This document shows, piece by piece, positions 16,077 to 24,590 of a stretch of 64,000 nucleotides of DNA. The stretch is taken from assembly GCF_029338295.1 (NCBI RefSeq), contig NZ_CP119791.1:434001-498000 (forward strand). The letters are read 5' to 3'. The notes below the pieces were generated by a model that was not told the origin of the DNA, searched no databases, and was given only the letters and a program-made list of their open reading frames with translations. Made by a program: the position numbers and the translations under genes. Position 1 is the first letter of the stretch. Every line of letters begins with the position of its first letter. Source of the stretch: Haladaptatus sp. QDMS2. Its GTDB lineage: Archaea; Halobacteriota; Halobacteria; Halobacteriales; Halococcaceae.

Positions 16077-17387
16077 TCAGCGCTTGCTCGCAATCGCGTC
16101 GGCGGCCTCGTAGCCGGCGACGATACCGCCGTTCAACGACCGTTCTGGGTACTGCGCCTTCGAAGCCATGCCGGCGTAGTAGATGCCCTCGGCCACCTCG
16201 TCTCCGAGGTCGTAGGGCACGACCATGTCGAGGTAGCCGCGTTCGTACACGGGTGCTGTCCGCGGGTTTCGTGCGGTCTTTATCCAGTTCACCGAGTCGC
16301 GGTCGAAGTCGGGGAACAGGTCTTCTAACCCGGAGAGCCAGATTTCCTCAACTTCCGCGTCGCTCGCCTGCCAGAGACGCTCGCTTGGCTCCTGAATGTA
16401 CATCGGCGCGTAGAGGATGTGTTCGCCGCCGTAGCGCTCGGGCGGGATGTAGTTCGTGTGTTCGATGAGCGCGCCAAAGGGCGCGTCGTCCGCGATGTTG
16501 AGCCAGTAGGTGTCGGTGAGCGGTTCGTCCATCGAGATGACCGAACAGACCGTCCCCTGGAAGTCGATGTCGCACTCGTAGCCCGTGAGGTCCTCTAAGA
16601 CGTTCGGCATCGAGGCGACGACGACCGAATCGACCTCGTGGTCGGTCGCTCCGTCTTCAGTCTCGACGGTAATCGAGCGTACTTGTTCGTCGAAATCGAC
16701 GGTCGTCACGCGCGCGCCGGTCGTGATGTTCTCGCGACCCACCTCGTCTACGAGGGCGTCGAGTAGTTGCCCGAAGCCACCGATGAGGTAGCCGAGTGGT
16801 TCGCCCCGGAGCAGGTCGCGCTCGCCGCGGAACTTGATGCGCCCGAGCAGCCACGCCGCGGAGACGTCCTCTTTTTTGCTCCCGAACTTGGCGTCGAGCA
16901 GCGGTTCGAAGAAGTTCTCGTAGACGCCGCGGGTGGTGTGCTCGATGAGGAAATCCTTGATGGGCACATCCTCGAAATCTTCGAGCTTCTCGTAGGTGTC
17001 GAACTTCGGGATGCCGCCGCGCATGTCGATTTCCATCGTGAGCATCGTCAGCCGGAACTTGTCGTAGACGCTCATGTGTGGATAGGCGGCGATTTCCCAG
17101 GGCTTGTCGAGCGGGTGGATGACGCCGTCTACGTAGTAGGCGTTCTTGCCGATGGGCCACTCCAGGTTCTCGTCGAGGCCGAGTTCCTCGATGAGGTCGA
17201 TGATGGTCCGTTCAGAGGCAGAGAGATGGTGGTAGAACTTTTCGATGCGGTCGCCGCGCGTCTCGTAGACGGCGGCGAGTCCGCCAACGTCGTCACTGGC
17301 CTCGAAAACGTGCACGTCGTGGCCGTGGTTCTGGAGGCGATACGCCGCTGCGAGTCCGGCGATACCGCCGCCGACGACCCCTATCAT
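16077..17387 (-). CDS. FAD-dependent amine-oxidase-like protein (protoporphyrinogen oxidase/UDP-galactopyranose mutase-like)
   Basis: A 436-residue flavoprotein with GGGIAGLAAAYRL at residues 6-18, then FEASDDVGGLAAVYE and a C-terminal FAD segment (GIYYAGMASKAQYPERSLNGGI near 405, quoted in parts: GIYYAGMA, YPERSLNGGI). The architecture fits the amine oxidase/phytoene desaturase superfamily. In archaea such proteins often act on isoprenoid or sugar-nucleotide substrates; none can be chosen here. It is divergent from thrB, with about 100 bases between the start codons. Confidence 0.82.
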   Translation of the reverse strand: MIGVVGGGIAGLAAAYRLQNHGHDVHVFEASDDVGGLAAVYETRGDRIEKFYHHLSASERTIIDLIEELGLDENLEWPIGKNAYYVDGVIHPLDKPWEIAAYPHMSVYDKFRLTMLTMEIDMRGGIPKFDTYEKLEDFEDVPIKDFLIEHTTRGVYENFFEPLLDAKFGSKKEDVSAAWLLGRIKFRGERDLLRGEPLGYLIGGFGQLLDALVDEVGRENITTGARVTTVDFDEQVRSITVETEDGATDHEVDSVVVASMPNVLEDLTGYECDIDFQGTVCSVISMDEPLTDTYWLNIADDAPFGALIEHTNYIPPERYGGEHILYAPMYIQEPSERLWQASDAEVEEIWLSGLEDLFPDFDRDSVNWIKTARNPRTAPVYERGYLDMVVPYDLGDEVAEGIYYAGMASKAQYPERSLNGGIVAGYEAADAIASKR

Positions 17388-17487
17388 GCCCGGAGGTTTT
17401 GAACCGGCAACAATGTACGTTTTGGCTTCCTGTCAGGCGAAACGATGCTCCGCCAATTATAAACAGACTCTCACACAACCCTGTGCC

Positions 17488-18366
17488 ATGCTTACCGTGC
17501 GGGCGCCTGCGACGAGTGCGAATCTGGGGAGTGGCTTCGACGTGTTTGGGGTGGCGCTCGAACGGCCCGCGGACATCGTCCGCGTCGAAAAGGCCGACCG
17601 AACGACCATCGAGGTGACGGGTACTGGGGCGCAGTACATCCCCGAAGACCCGAACAAGAACACGGTCGGGGCCGTCGCCAGAGCACTCGACGCACCTGCC
17701 CACATTCAAATAGACAAGGGAGTCCGTCCGGCCTCCGGACTCGGCTCCTCTGCCGCGAGCGCCGCGGCCGCCGCCGTCGCGCTCAACGAACTCTACGACC
17801 GGGGACTCACCCGCGAGGAACTCGTCCCCATCGCCGCGAAGGGGGAAGCCGTCGTCTCCGGGGACGCCCACGACGACAATGTCGCGCCCTCGATTCTCGG
17901 TGGATTCACCATCGCGACGCCGGACGGTATCGCGCAGATTGACGCCTCCATCCCGCTCGTGGCGTGCCTGCCCGACATCGTCGTCTCTACGCGCGACGCC
18001 CGCCGGGTCGTCCCCGAGCAGGCGTCGGTCTCCCAGCTCATCGATACCGTTGGCAAGGCCGCCACCCTGACCGCGGGGATGGCGCGAAACGACCCGGTCC
18101 TCGTGGGGCGGGGCATGCACGACACCGTCGTCACCCCGGCGCGCGCAGAACTCATTACGGGCTACGACACCGTCCGTGACTTGGCGCTCGAAACCGGTGC
18201 CACGGGCGTTACCGTGAGCGGGGCGGGTCCGACGATTATCGCCGCCTGCCACGAGGGCGACCAGCGCCCCATCGCCAACGCGATGCTCGACGGGTTCGCC
18301 GACGTAGGCGTTGACGCCCGGGCCTACCAGACGCGCATCGGGCAAGGCGCGACGCTGTTCCCGTGA
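17488..18366 (+). CDS. thrB: Homoserine kinase
   Basis: A 292-residue GHMP kinase that phosphorylates homoserine in threonine synthesis. The start MLTVRAPATSANLGSGFD is characteristic, followed by the ATP loop PASGLGSSAASAAAAA near residue 80 and the C-terminal GAGPTIIAAC motif near 243. The ATG at 17488 aligns with the family N-terminus; a longer frame from 17386 is rejected because it would overlap the divergent promoter. No threonine synthase gene is adjacent. Confidence 0.92.
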   Translation: MLTVRAPATSANLGSGFDVFGVALERPADIVRVEKADRTTIEVTGTGAQYIPEDPNKNTVGAVARALDAPAHIQIDKGVRPASGLGSSAASAAAAAVALNELYDRGLTREELVPIAAKGEAVVSGDAHDDNVAPSILGGFTIATPDGIAQIDASIPLVACLPDIVVSTRDARRVVPEQASVSQLIDTVGKAATLTAGMARNDPVLVGRGMHDTVVTPARAELITGYDTVRDLALETGATGVTVSGAGPTIIAACHEGDQRPIANAMLDGFADVGVDARAYQTRIGQGATLFP

Positions 18367-18466
18367 GACACTCTTAAAACACGGCGGTATTCCGGGCCAA
18401 TGTTTAGGTGTCAATCGGTCTGAGTGTGAGACGTTGTCGCATCACGCGACGGAGACCGTTTCACCA

Positions 18467-18889
18467 ATGGCAATCGAATTTCCGAGCGACCGATGGATCA
18501 GCGAGTGGGAGGACCGACTGCAGAACAACGAAGAATACGCGAAAGCCAGTCAGGGCTGGGGTGTGGGATTCAACGGCGACTTCATCTTCCATCTGAAACC
18601 CGACGATAGACTGCCCGACGACCGCTACTTCTTCATCGGCTTAGAAGACGGCGACGTGTACGACTGCCGTCAGGTAGAGAATCCGGAGGCCATCGACTAC
18701 GGGTTCGCCTATCGGGGCGACTACACCGACTGGGTGCGCCTGACACAGGGCGAGGTGGGAGCCATCGACGGCCTGATGAGCGGCGTGTTCAACCTCGATG
18801 GGGACATGCAGAAGGTGCTCCAGTACAGCGACGCTGCAGTCTCGATGGTCGAGACGGCGAGCGAAATCGACACGGACTACAAGTACTGA
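18467..18889 (+). CDS. SCP2 sterol-binding-domain-like protein
   Basis: A 140-residue soluble protein with the SCP2 pattern: an N-terminal helix (SDRWISEWEDRLQNNEEY), a GWGVGFNGDFIFHL strand pair, and a C-terminal hydrophobic-lid region (GEVGAIDGLMSGVFNLDG, then QKVLQYSDAAVSMVE). SCP2 domains bind hydrophobic ligands and often accompany oxidoreductases. Here the alcohol dehydrogenase gene begins one base after its stop codon, so they almost certainly share a transcript. The ligand is unknown. Confidence 0.75.
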   Translation: MAIEFPSDRWISEWEDRLQNNEEYAKASQGWGVGFNGDFIFHLKPDDRLPDDRYFFIGLEDGDVYDCRQVENPEAIDYGFAYRGDYTDWVRLTQGEVGAIDGLMSGVFNLDGDMQKVLQYSDAAVSMVETASEIDTDYKY

Positions 18890-18890
18890 G

Positions 18891-19991
18891 ATGTTCGGGA
18901 AAGTCGTCGTCAAGGGAGACGAACGGGAGGTGGACATCGTCGAAATCGACGAACGTCCCGACGTCGAAAAGGGGGCCGTCCTCACCGAAGTCGTCCAGAC
19001 GAACGTCTGCGGCTCGGAACTGCACTTCTGGCGCGAGGAGTTCCCCGTGCCGTCGGGCGCGGTGTTCGGCCACGAAGCTGTCCTCGAAATCACCGAACTC
19101 GGCGACGACGTAACCTCAGATTCTGCAGGCAACCGCCTCTCCGAGGGCGACCTCGTCGTCCCCGTCTACTTCCAGCAGTGCGGAGAGTGTCGGGCCTGCT
19201 CGAACGGCCAGTTCTACGCCTGCGACCTGATTCGCTCGACCGGCGAGTGGATGCAACCCCACCACATCGCGCCGCACTTCCGGGGGACGTTCGCGACGCA
19301 CTACTACATCCACCCGGACCAGTACTTCTACAAAGTGCCCGAGGGCGTGCCAAACGAGGTCGCGGCGAGCGCGAACTGCGCGCTCAGCCAGATTCTATTT
19401 AGTGTGGACCACGCTGGCGGCATCACCGCAGGCGAGGAGGTCATCATCCAGGGAGCCGGCGGTCTCGGCCTCCACGCCATCGCCGTCGCCAAAGAGAACG
19501 GCGCAACCGTCACGGTTCTCGAAGGCGCGGAAAATCGCCTCGAACAGGCCGAGAACTTCGGTGCGGACAACGTCATCGACATCACGGACTTCGAATCGCC
19601 CGGCGAGCGCATCCGCCGCGCACAGGAAGTGACCGGTGGCGGTGCAGACCTCGCCATCGAGGTCGCCGGCTTCCCCGAGGTGTTCGACGAGGGGACGCGC
19701 ATGATTCGCTCCGGCGGGCGGTACCTCGAAATCGGGAACATCTCGCCGAACCTGTCTGGCGAGTTCACGCCCGCGAACCTCACGCTGAACCGCATCACGA
19801 CGTACTCGGTGCTGTTCTACCAGCCGTGGTACTTAAAGCGCGCACTGGAGTTCCTCGACGCCCACATCGACGACTACCCCTACGAGTCGTTGCTCGACGC
19901 GGAGTTCTGCCTCGCAGATGCCCAGCAGGCCTTAGAAAAGAGCGACCAACAGGCTGTCACCCGCGCGACGCTCGTCCCCGAACGGGACTGA
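18891..19991 (+). CDS. Zinc-dependent alcohol dehydrogenase (MDR family)
   Basis: A 366-residue medium-chain dehydrogenase. The catalytic zinc region is CGSELHF near residue 41 and GHEAVLEI near 62; structural zinc ligands are in CGECRACSNGQFYAC near 98; the Rossmann motif GAGGLGLHAIAVAKE is near 188. ATG 18891 immediately follows the SCP2 gene's TGA. By family it oxidises an alcohol with NAD(P). The coupling to an SCP2 protein suggests a hydrophobic substrate; that is inference. Confidence 0.9.
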   Translation: MFGKVVVKGDEREVDIVEIDERPDVEKGAVLTEVVQTNVCGSELHFWREEFPVPSGAVFGHEAVLEITELGDDVTSDSAGNRLSEGDLVVPVYFQQCGECRACSNGQFYACDLIRSTGEWMQPHHIAPHFRGTFATHYYIHPDQYFYKVPEGVPNEVAASANCALSQILFSVDHAGGITAGEEVIIQGAGGLGLHAIAVAKENGATVTVLEGAENRLEQAENFGADNVIDITDFESPGERIRRAQEVTGGGADLAIEVAGFPEVFDEGTRMIRSGGRYLEIGNISPNLSGEFTPANLTLNRITTYSVLFYQPWYLKRALEFLDAHIDDYPYESLLDAEFCLADAQQALEKSDQQAVTRATLVPERD

Positions 19992-20033
19992 GCGGTCGCT
20001 TTTCACGAGCGAAACCGAGAGAATTCGAGGGGC

Positions 20034-20942
20034 TTAGACGCCGCGACCCTGCAGCTTCTTCTCTTCGGGGAGGTCGACGTTCGCCTCGCCTTTCATGCCC
20101 TTGCCGATGTTCGACGAAATCTCGGCGAGTTTCTCGGGGTTGTCCCAGTTGTTGACCGCCTCGACGATTGCCTCGCCCATGACCGGCGGGTTCTCTGCGC
20201 CGAAAATCCCGCTGCCGACGAAGATGCCGTCACAGCCGTGGTGCATCATGAGCGCCGCGTCTGCGGGCGTCGCGATGCCACCGGCGGCGAAGTTCACCAC
20301 AGGAAGCCGACCCATCTCGGCCGTCTCGTGGACGAGTTCGGCTGGGGCGCTGATTTCGCGGGCGTAGGCCTCGCGCTCTTCGAAGGTCATACCTTCGAGT
20401 TCGCGAATCGCGCCGCGAATGGCGCGCTGGTGTTTGACGGCCTGATTCACGTCGCCCGTGCCGGCCTCGCCCTTCGTGCGAATCATCGCCGCGCCCTCGT
20501 TGATGCGCCGGAGCGCCTCGCCGAGGTCACGTGCGCCACAGACGAACGGCGAGGTGAAGTTGCGCTTGTCGATGTGGTAGGCGTCGTCCGCGGGCGTCAG
20601 GACCTCGGACTCGTCGATCATGTCCACGCCGATGGCTTCGAGAATCTGCGCCTCGGTCGTGTGGCCGATGCGGGCCTTGCCCATGACCGGAATCGAGACT
20701 TCCTCGATGATTTCTTTGACCTTCGCCGGGTCGGCCATGCGCGAGACGCCCCCGCGTTTGCGGATGTCCGCGGGGACGGCTTCGAGCGCCATGACGGCAA
20801 CCGCACCAGCGTCTTCCGCGATGCGGGCCTGCTCCGCGTTGACAACGTCCATGATGACGCCGCCCTTCTGCATCTTCGCGAATCCGCGCTTCACCAGTTC
20901 GGTGCCGCGCTTCAGTTCCTCAAGATTGGTCTCCTCAGGCAT
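20034..20942 (-). CDS. pdxS: Pyridoxal 5'-phosphate synthase, PdxS subunit
   Basis: A 302-residue TIM-barrel synthase that makes PLP from ribose 5-phosphate, glyceraldehyde 3-phosphate and ammonia. Recognisable segments are [36 protein letters not shown] near residue 38, the [15 protein letters not shown] region near 93, and [16 protein letters not shown] near 213. Length is typical. The glutaminase partner PdxT is not in this window, so ammonia delivery must be encoded elsewhere. Confidence 0.96.
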   Translation of the reverse strand: MPEETNLEELKRGTELVKRGFAKMQKGGVIMDVVNAEQARIAEDAGAVAVMALEAVPADIRKRGGVSRMADPAKVKEIIEEVSIPVMGKARIGHTTEAQILEAIGVDMIDESEVLTPADDAYHIDKRNFTSPFVCGARDLGEALRRINEGAAMIRTKGEAGTGDVNQAVKHQRAIRGAIRELEGMTFEEREAYAREISAPAELVHETAEMGRLPVVNFAAGGIATPADAALMMHHGCDGIFVGSGIFGAENPPVMGEAIVEAVNNWDNPEKLAEISSNIGKGMKGEANVDLPEEKKLQGRGV

Positions 20943-21150
20943 ACGCGACTGTAGCGGTTGGGAGGGTTAATGCGTACCGATTGTGGTAGGGCGGCGCACG
21001 AGAAGGTGAATGGGCTTTCTGGATGCACGCTACTCTTTGTCTGTGTATTCCTTTTCACGCGAAAAAGGTGGTCCTTGACCTCTCAGCTACCACGTTGCAT
21101 ACGCGTCCCAAAAACGCGAACCAGTATGTCACATCGCTTCCACTCTAGAA

Positions 21151-21447
21151 CTACTTCTCATCGATAGTAAGTTGGAACTCGATCTCGAACCTCTCTCGAT
21201 CTATTCCGATTTCATCTGAAAAGATATACTCGCCAGTTTTGACACATTCACCAGGCGGTCCCAACAGTACATATTCGCCAGTGATTGCTGTCCCCGATTC
21301 AACCACTACTTCTCGACCCATCTCGTAGACTGAAATCCTGGCACTCGCACTCCAACAATCAGAACGTAATCCATCGGGAATAACTGCTGTTTCAGAAGCG
21401 ATTCCCTGCTCAAGATGGTCTATAAGGAATAGCTCATCATCTGTTAA
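21151..21447 (-). pseudogene. Startless coding remnant downstream of the broken protease gene
   Basis: An open frame of 98 codons plus stop (TAG at 21153-21151) begins directly after an in-frame TAA (21450-21448) and has no ATG, GTG or TTG before its middle. The translation looks real: IDHLEQGIASETAVIPDGLR, then YEMGREVVVESGTAITGEYV and a C-terminal beta-like FEIEFQLTIDEK. An internal ATG could express about 56 residues. It follows the protease gene on the same strand. The family is not recognised. Truncation of a larger beta-rich protein is the likely explanation. Confidence 0.45.
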
Positions 21448-21479
21448 TTATTTGGGCGATGAAAGTCTGAGAAGGCGAA

Positions 21480-22654
21480 TTAGATAGTGACGTTTAATTC
21501 ATTCTCAATTTCTTCCATGAACGTGAACCAGCGCCAGTCCGGATTATTATCGTCTTTGCGACTGAGGACCCCACCAATAGTTGTCCAAGTTGAGTATGAG
21601 CCTGTTTGAGGTCGGTGGGATGGACCACCAGAGTCTCCTTTCTCAGTTGGATTGTTTGTTGCGTATTGGTCGCCACTCACGGAGGTTACGTTACCGAGAG
21701 AGGTACCCGTTGTACTACCTTGAAAAGTGAGCTTCCCCTGAGTTCCTTCCATATCTTCGATGTATTGACGAGAAAGAGTCCCAGCAATACCCATATCGCG
21801 GTACGTGCCACCATCATCGGCGAGGTCGTATTTGGTGCCAACTCCATCTGTTTCGATTACTGCGGCATCGAAGTAGGGGCTCTCTTCGAAAGTATATCGA
21901 CCTAGGAATCCTTCATGATTATTGTCAACATCTGACTGGTAAACCAGAGTATTCTGTGGGATTACAAAGCAGTGAGCAGCTGAAATTAATACCCCTTCTC
22001 CGTTGCTAATGTTAGTGGCGGGTGTGGCAATTGTACAGCGAGCGCCACTTTCAGTACGGTACGCACATCCATCTGGAATAGGACGGTAATCTGTGTCATA
22101 GTACGTTTGATACGTGCACGAGGTTTCACGAACATAGACTGGGATGTCTTCCACTGTCACCGGTGCAGTACCATTTCGACCTGCAATTCCGTTAATCTTC
22201 TGTGGGAGGGCGTTTTCAACATCTTGCTTCGATACTGAAATCTGGTTCAATTCATTGTTTGGATCCTTCGATGGGACAAACACTTCCACCTGTTTCTCGC
22301 CATTTTTTTGGGTTGAAACTGCTACTTGAAGTTCGAGGCCGAGCGTCGATTTGAGATGGTTCTCGACTTGCTTGCGGACGTCGTGTGCGCTTTGAGTGAC
22401 AGCCCACTCGTCGCGGGAATGGTGTAATAGACCGGTTCTCGCTCAGGTTTCGCACCGTTGTTTATAACGTCTTCATGGTTGGTATGTGTAAGTGACTCAA
22501 GCCGTGGAACCTCGTCGTGAGGGTTTTCAGTAAGTTCAGCGAGTGCATCTTGACTCATGTAGTTGAGAGCTGCTCCTGCAACACCCAGACCAGATAGAGA
22601 TTTTAGAAATTGGCGGCGACCTTGACTTGAAATTTTACGAGTGGAATCTGACAT
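21480..22654 (-). pseudogene. Tat-exported trypsin-like serine protease, single-base frameshift
   Basis: The first frame (22654 to about 22415) starts with a Tat signal (SQGRRQFLKSLSGLGVAGA), and the second (to 21480) carries a trypsin-like domain with the His motif ISAAHCF, an Asp candidate in SPYFDAAVIE and the Ser motif GDSGGPS. Adding one C in the run at about 22415-22417 joins them into one protein of roughly 390 residues, restoring TIPRDEWAVTQSAHD across the break. All catalytic residues survive. Nearby DNA is AT-rich compared with the chromosome, so the gene looks acquired. A sequencing error is the other explanation. Confidence 0.75.
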
Positions 22655-22680
22655 GAGTTATACTACTCCACTCATAACTC
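22655..22680 (-). promoter_or_regulatory. GAGTTAT/ATAACTC inverted repeat touching the protease start codon
   Basis: A 7-base perfect inverted repeat with a 12-base spacer lies directly before the ATG of the protease gene (22654). It could be an operator or a leader hairpin. An AT-rich ATTTTATATG stretch farther upstream (about 22692-22701) may serve as the TATA region. Confidence 0.3.
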
Positions 22681-22957
22681 AAACAAACAACATATAAAAT
22701 TATTCATTTGATTTAATTTATTAATGATTCTATGTATTAATTCTAAGAGGGATTTTAGTGAGCCGACTTAAACTTATATCTCCGTTGTAGAACCTCCACT
22801 CTATAGTCCATATCTCTATTTTGCACCTACTTTCTATCAATCAATTCAATTATAAGCCAACGTCATCAGCCGGCGTTTTACTATTGATATAGATAAGTTG
22901 GGCGCACCTTCTCCTCTTCAGTAGCGTTTTTGCCCCACCCGCCCCTCTCTGCGGGCA
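22681..22957. other. AT-rich intergenic region without a recognisable gene
   Basis: About 280 bases separate the protease from the DUF1405 gene. The first 200 bases are strongly AT-rich, unlike the rest of the window, with several TATA-like stretches; GC content recovers near 22900. No convincing ORF, RNA gene or repeat was seen. It forms the right edge of the AT-rich island. Confidence 0.6.
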
Positions 22958-23677
22958 ATGGCCTCTGAAACCGGACGCGGACTCCTCTCTCGTCTCTTCT
23001 CGAAGCCGGTTCCCGAACCCGACGACCTGCCGTGGTACGTCGCGCCCCTCCCCAAATGGCTCGAAGACTTCGGCCTGCGCATCGCGTGGCTCATCGTCTT
23101 CGTCAACCTCGCCGGGACGGCCTTTGGCTTCTACTACTACCTGTTCCAGTTCTCCATCGAACCGGTGGTGATGTGGCCTCTGGTTCCTGATAGCCCCATT
23201 GCCACCCTGTTCATCGCCCTCGCGCTCGGGGCGTGGCTCCTCGGCAGACAGAACGACTACCTCTCAGCATTGGCCTTCTTCGGGTGTCTGAAACTCGGCG
23301 CGTGGACGCCGTTCGTCCTCGGCGTGTTCATGACCGAGTTCGGCTACCTCCACTGGGCGATGTACAACTTCCTGTTCTGGAGCCACCTCGCCATGGTCGT
23401 CCAGGGCTTCCTCCTGCACCGCATCACCAACTTCCCGGTGAAGGCCGTCGCCGTCGCCGCCGGGTGGTACCTCCTCAACGACGTCGTGGATTACTTCGTG
23501 CCCATCGTCGGGAATCCCCACCACACGCTGCTCCCGCCCGCGGTGGAGCCAATCGTAGACGGCGTCGTGACCCACGCGAGTCCGGGCCACGAAATCGCCG
23601 CCGCGGGGGCGATTACCCTCACGGTGCTCGCGACGTTCCTCGCGCTCGCCACCCGCGTCAAAAAACTGGAAAACTAA
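22958..23677 (+). CDS. DUF1405 family integral membrane protein
   Basis: A 239-residue membrane protein with six or seven hydrophobic segments, including LRIAWLIVFVNLAGTAFGFY near residue 47, ATLFIALALGAWLLG near 85 and ITLTVLATFLALA at the end. The FWSHLAMVVQGFLL and DVVDYFVP segments fit the DUF1405 family, whose role is not established. An N-terminal charged region (SKPVPEPDDLPWYVAPLPKW) precedes the first helix. It ends tail to tail with the DUF6293 gene. Confidence 0.78.
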   Translation: MASETGRGLLSRLFSKPVPEPDDLPWYVAPLPKWLEDFGLRIAWLIVFVNLAGTAFGFYYYLFQFSIEPVVMWPLVPDSPIATLFIALALGAWLLGRQNDYLSALAFFGCLKLGAWTPFVLGVFMTEFGYLHWAMYNFLFWSHLAMVVQGFLLHRITNFPVKAVAVAAGWYLLNDVVDYFVPIVGNPHHTLLPPAVEPIVDGVVTHASPGHEIAAAGAITLTVLATFLALATRVKKLEN

Positions 23678-23678
23678 C

Positions 23679-24590
23679 TTACCGGTCTGCGTGGGCGCGA
23701 ACCCACAGGCTTCCGATTCGAGAGAGCTTCGTCCGGTAGGATTTCCCTTCTTCACGTTGCTCGATGTAGCCTTTCCCGCCCGGTCCGAGGCGGTCGACCG
23801 TGTAAATCACCCGCGAGCGGAAGCTGTCCGAATACTCCTCGCCCAAATCGGCGGCGAGCGCCTGGGCCAGTTCGCTCACGCTCTCGAACTCGCCGTCCTC
23901 TCCGAGTTTGAACAGGATGACCTCCTCGAACGGTTTCACGCTCGAAAACGAGGCCACCGGTAGTTCAACGATGTGACTGCCCTCTACGGGTTTCGCGCCG
24001 ATGGTCGTCCCGCGCTCGTCGAACTCCGAGAGGAGCGACTGCGCTTCCGACAGCCACGAGGAGACGCGCTCGTCCTGGTCGTCGGTCTGGAGTTCCGAGA
24101 CGAGGTCGGTGCCCCGGCGCAGGGTTTCTGCCAGTTCCGTCTCCAGGTACTTCTCCGGGGCGGTGTAGTAGGTGTGGATGCGTTCGCGGTCCTCCTGGCG
24201 CTCGACCATCACGGAGTGGGCGGCCATCGCGAAGGCGAAACTCACGGTCCGGGGCATCGCAGAGAGGTTCACCCAGACCTCGTTGCCGGCGTCGAGTTCG
24301 TCGTTTACGAGTTCGTAGGCCTGTTCGAAGGCGGTGTCGTAGTCGTAGACGTTCTCGATGACCAGTCGTTCGGTTTCCGCGCCGAGCAGGTTCGCGAAGT
24401 CGCGTTCGAGTTTCTCGGCGAGGCGTCTGCTGTACTCGACGTTCGCCTCGCTGCCCACCGCGCCTTCGAGGAGAATCACGCGGTCCACCGAGTGCTGGTC
24501 GCGCACGAGCGGCGCGATGAGTCGGTCGTAGTCGAAGCCGACGGGGACGACGTGCGTCTGGTCGTGAGTAGTCGATTCAGTGCGCGCCAT
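23679..24590 (-). CDS. DUF6293 (HFX_2341-type) regulator: CARF-like domain plus winged helix
   Basis: A 303-residue protein. The N-terminal half has a Rossmann-like arrangement: HVVPVGFDYDRLIAPL near residue 13, VDRVILLEGA near 38, and a VWVNLSAMPRTVSFAFAMAA segment near 130 that corresponds to the ligand loop of CARF domains. The C-terminal third is a winged helix (SVSELAQALAADLG, then RSRVIYTVDRLGPGGKGYIEQ). It overlaps the SSS transporter stop by 1 base and likely shares its transcript. A nucleotide ligand is inferred. Confidence 0.72.
   Translation of the reverse strand: MARTESTTHDQTHVVPVGFDYDRLIAPLVRDQHSVDRVILLEGAVGSEANVEYSRRLAEKLERDFANLLGAETERLVIENVYDYDTAFEQAYELVNDELDAGNEVWVNLSAMPRTVSFAFAMAAHSVMVERQEDRERIHTYYTAPEKYLETELAETLRRGTDLVSELQTDDQDERVSSWLSEAQSLLSEFDERGTTIGAKPVEGSHIVELPVASFSSVKPFEEVILFKLGEDGEFESVSELAQALAADLGEEYSDSFRSRVIYTVDRLGPGGKGYIEQREEGKSYRTKLSRIGSLWVRAHADR

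Noticed and set aside
17386-17487. Upstream extension of homoserine kinase
   Set aside because: The extra 34 residues have no family match and would overlap the start of the divergent FAD oxidoreductase gene.
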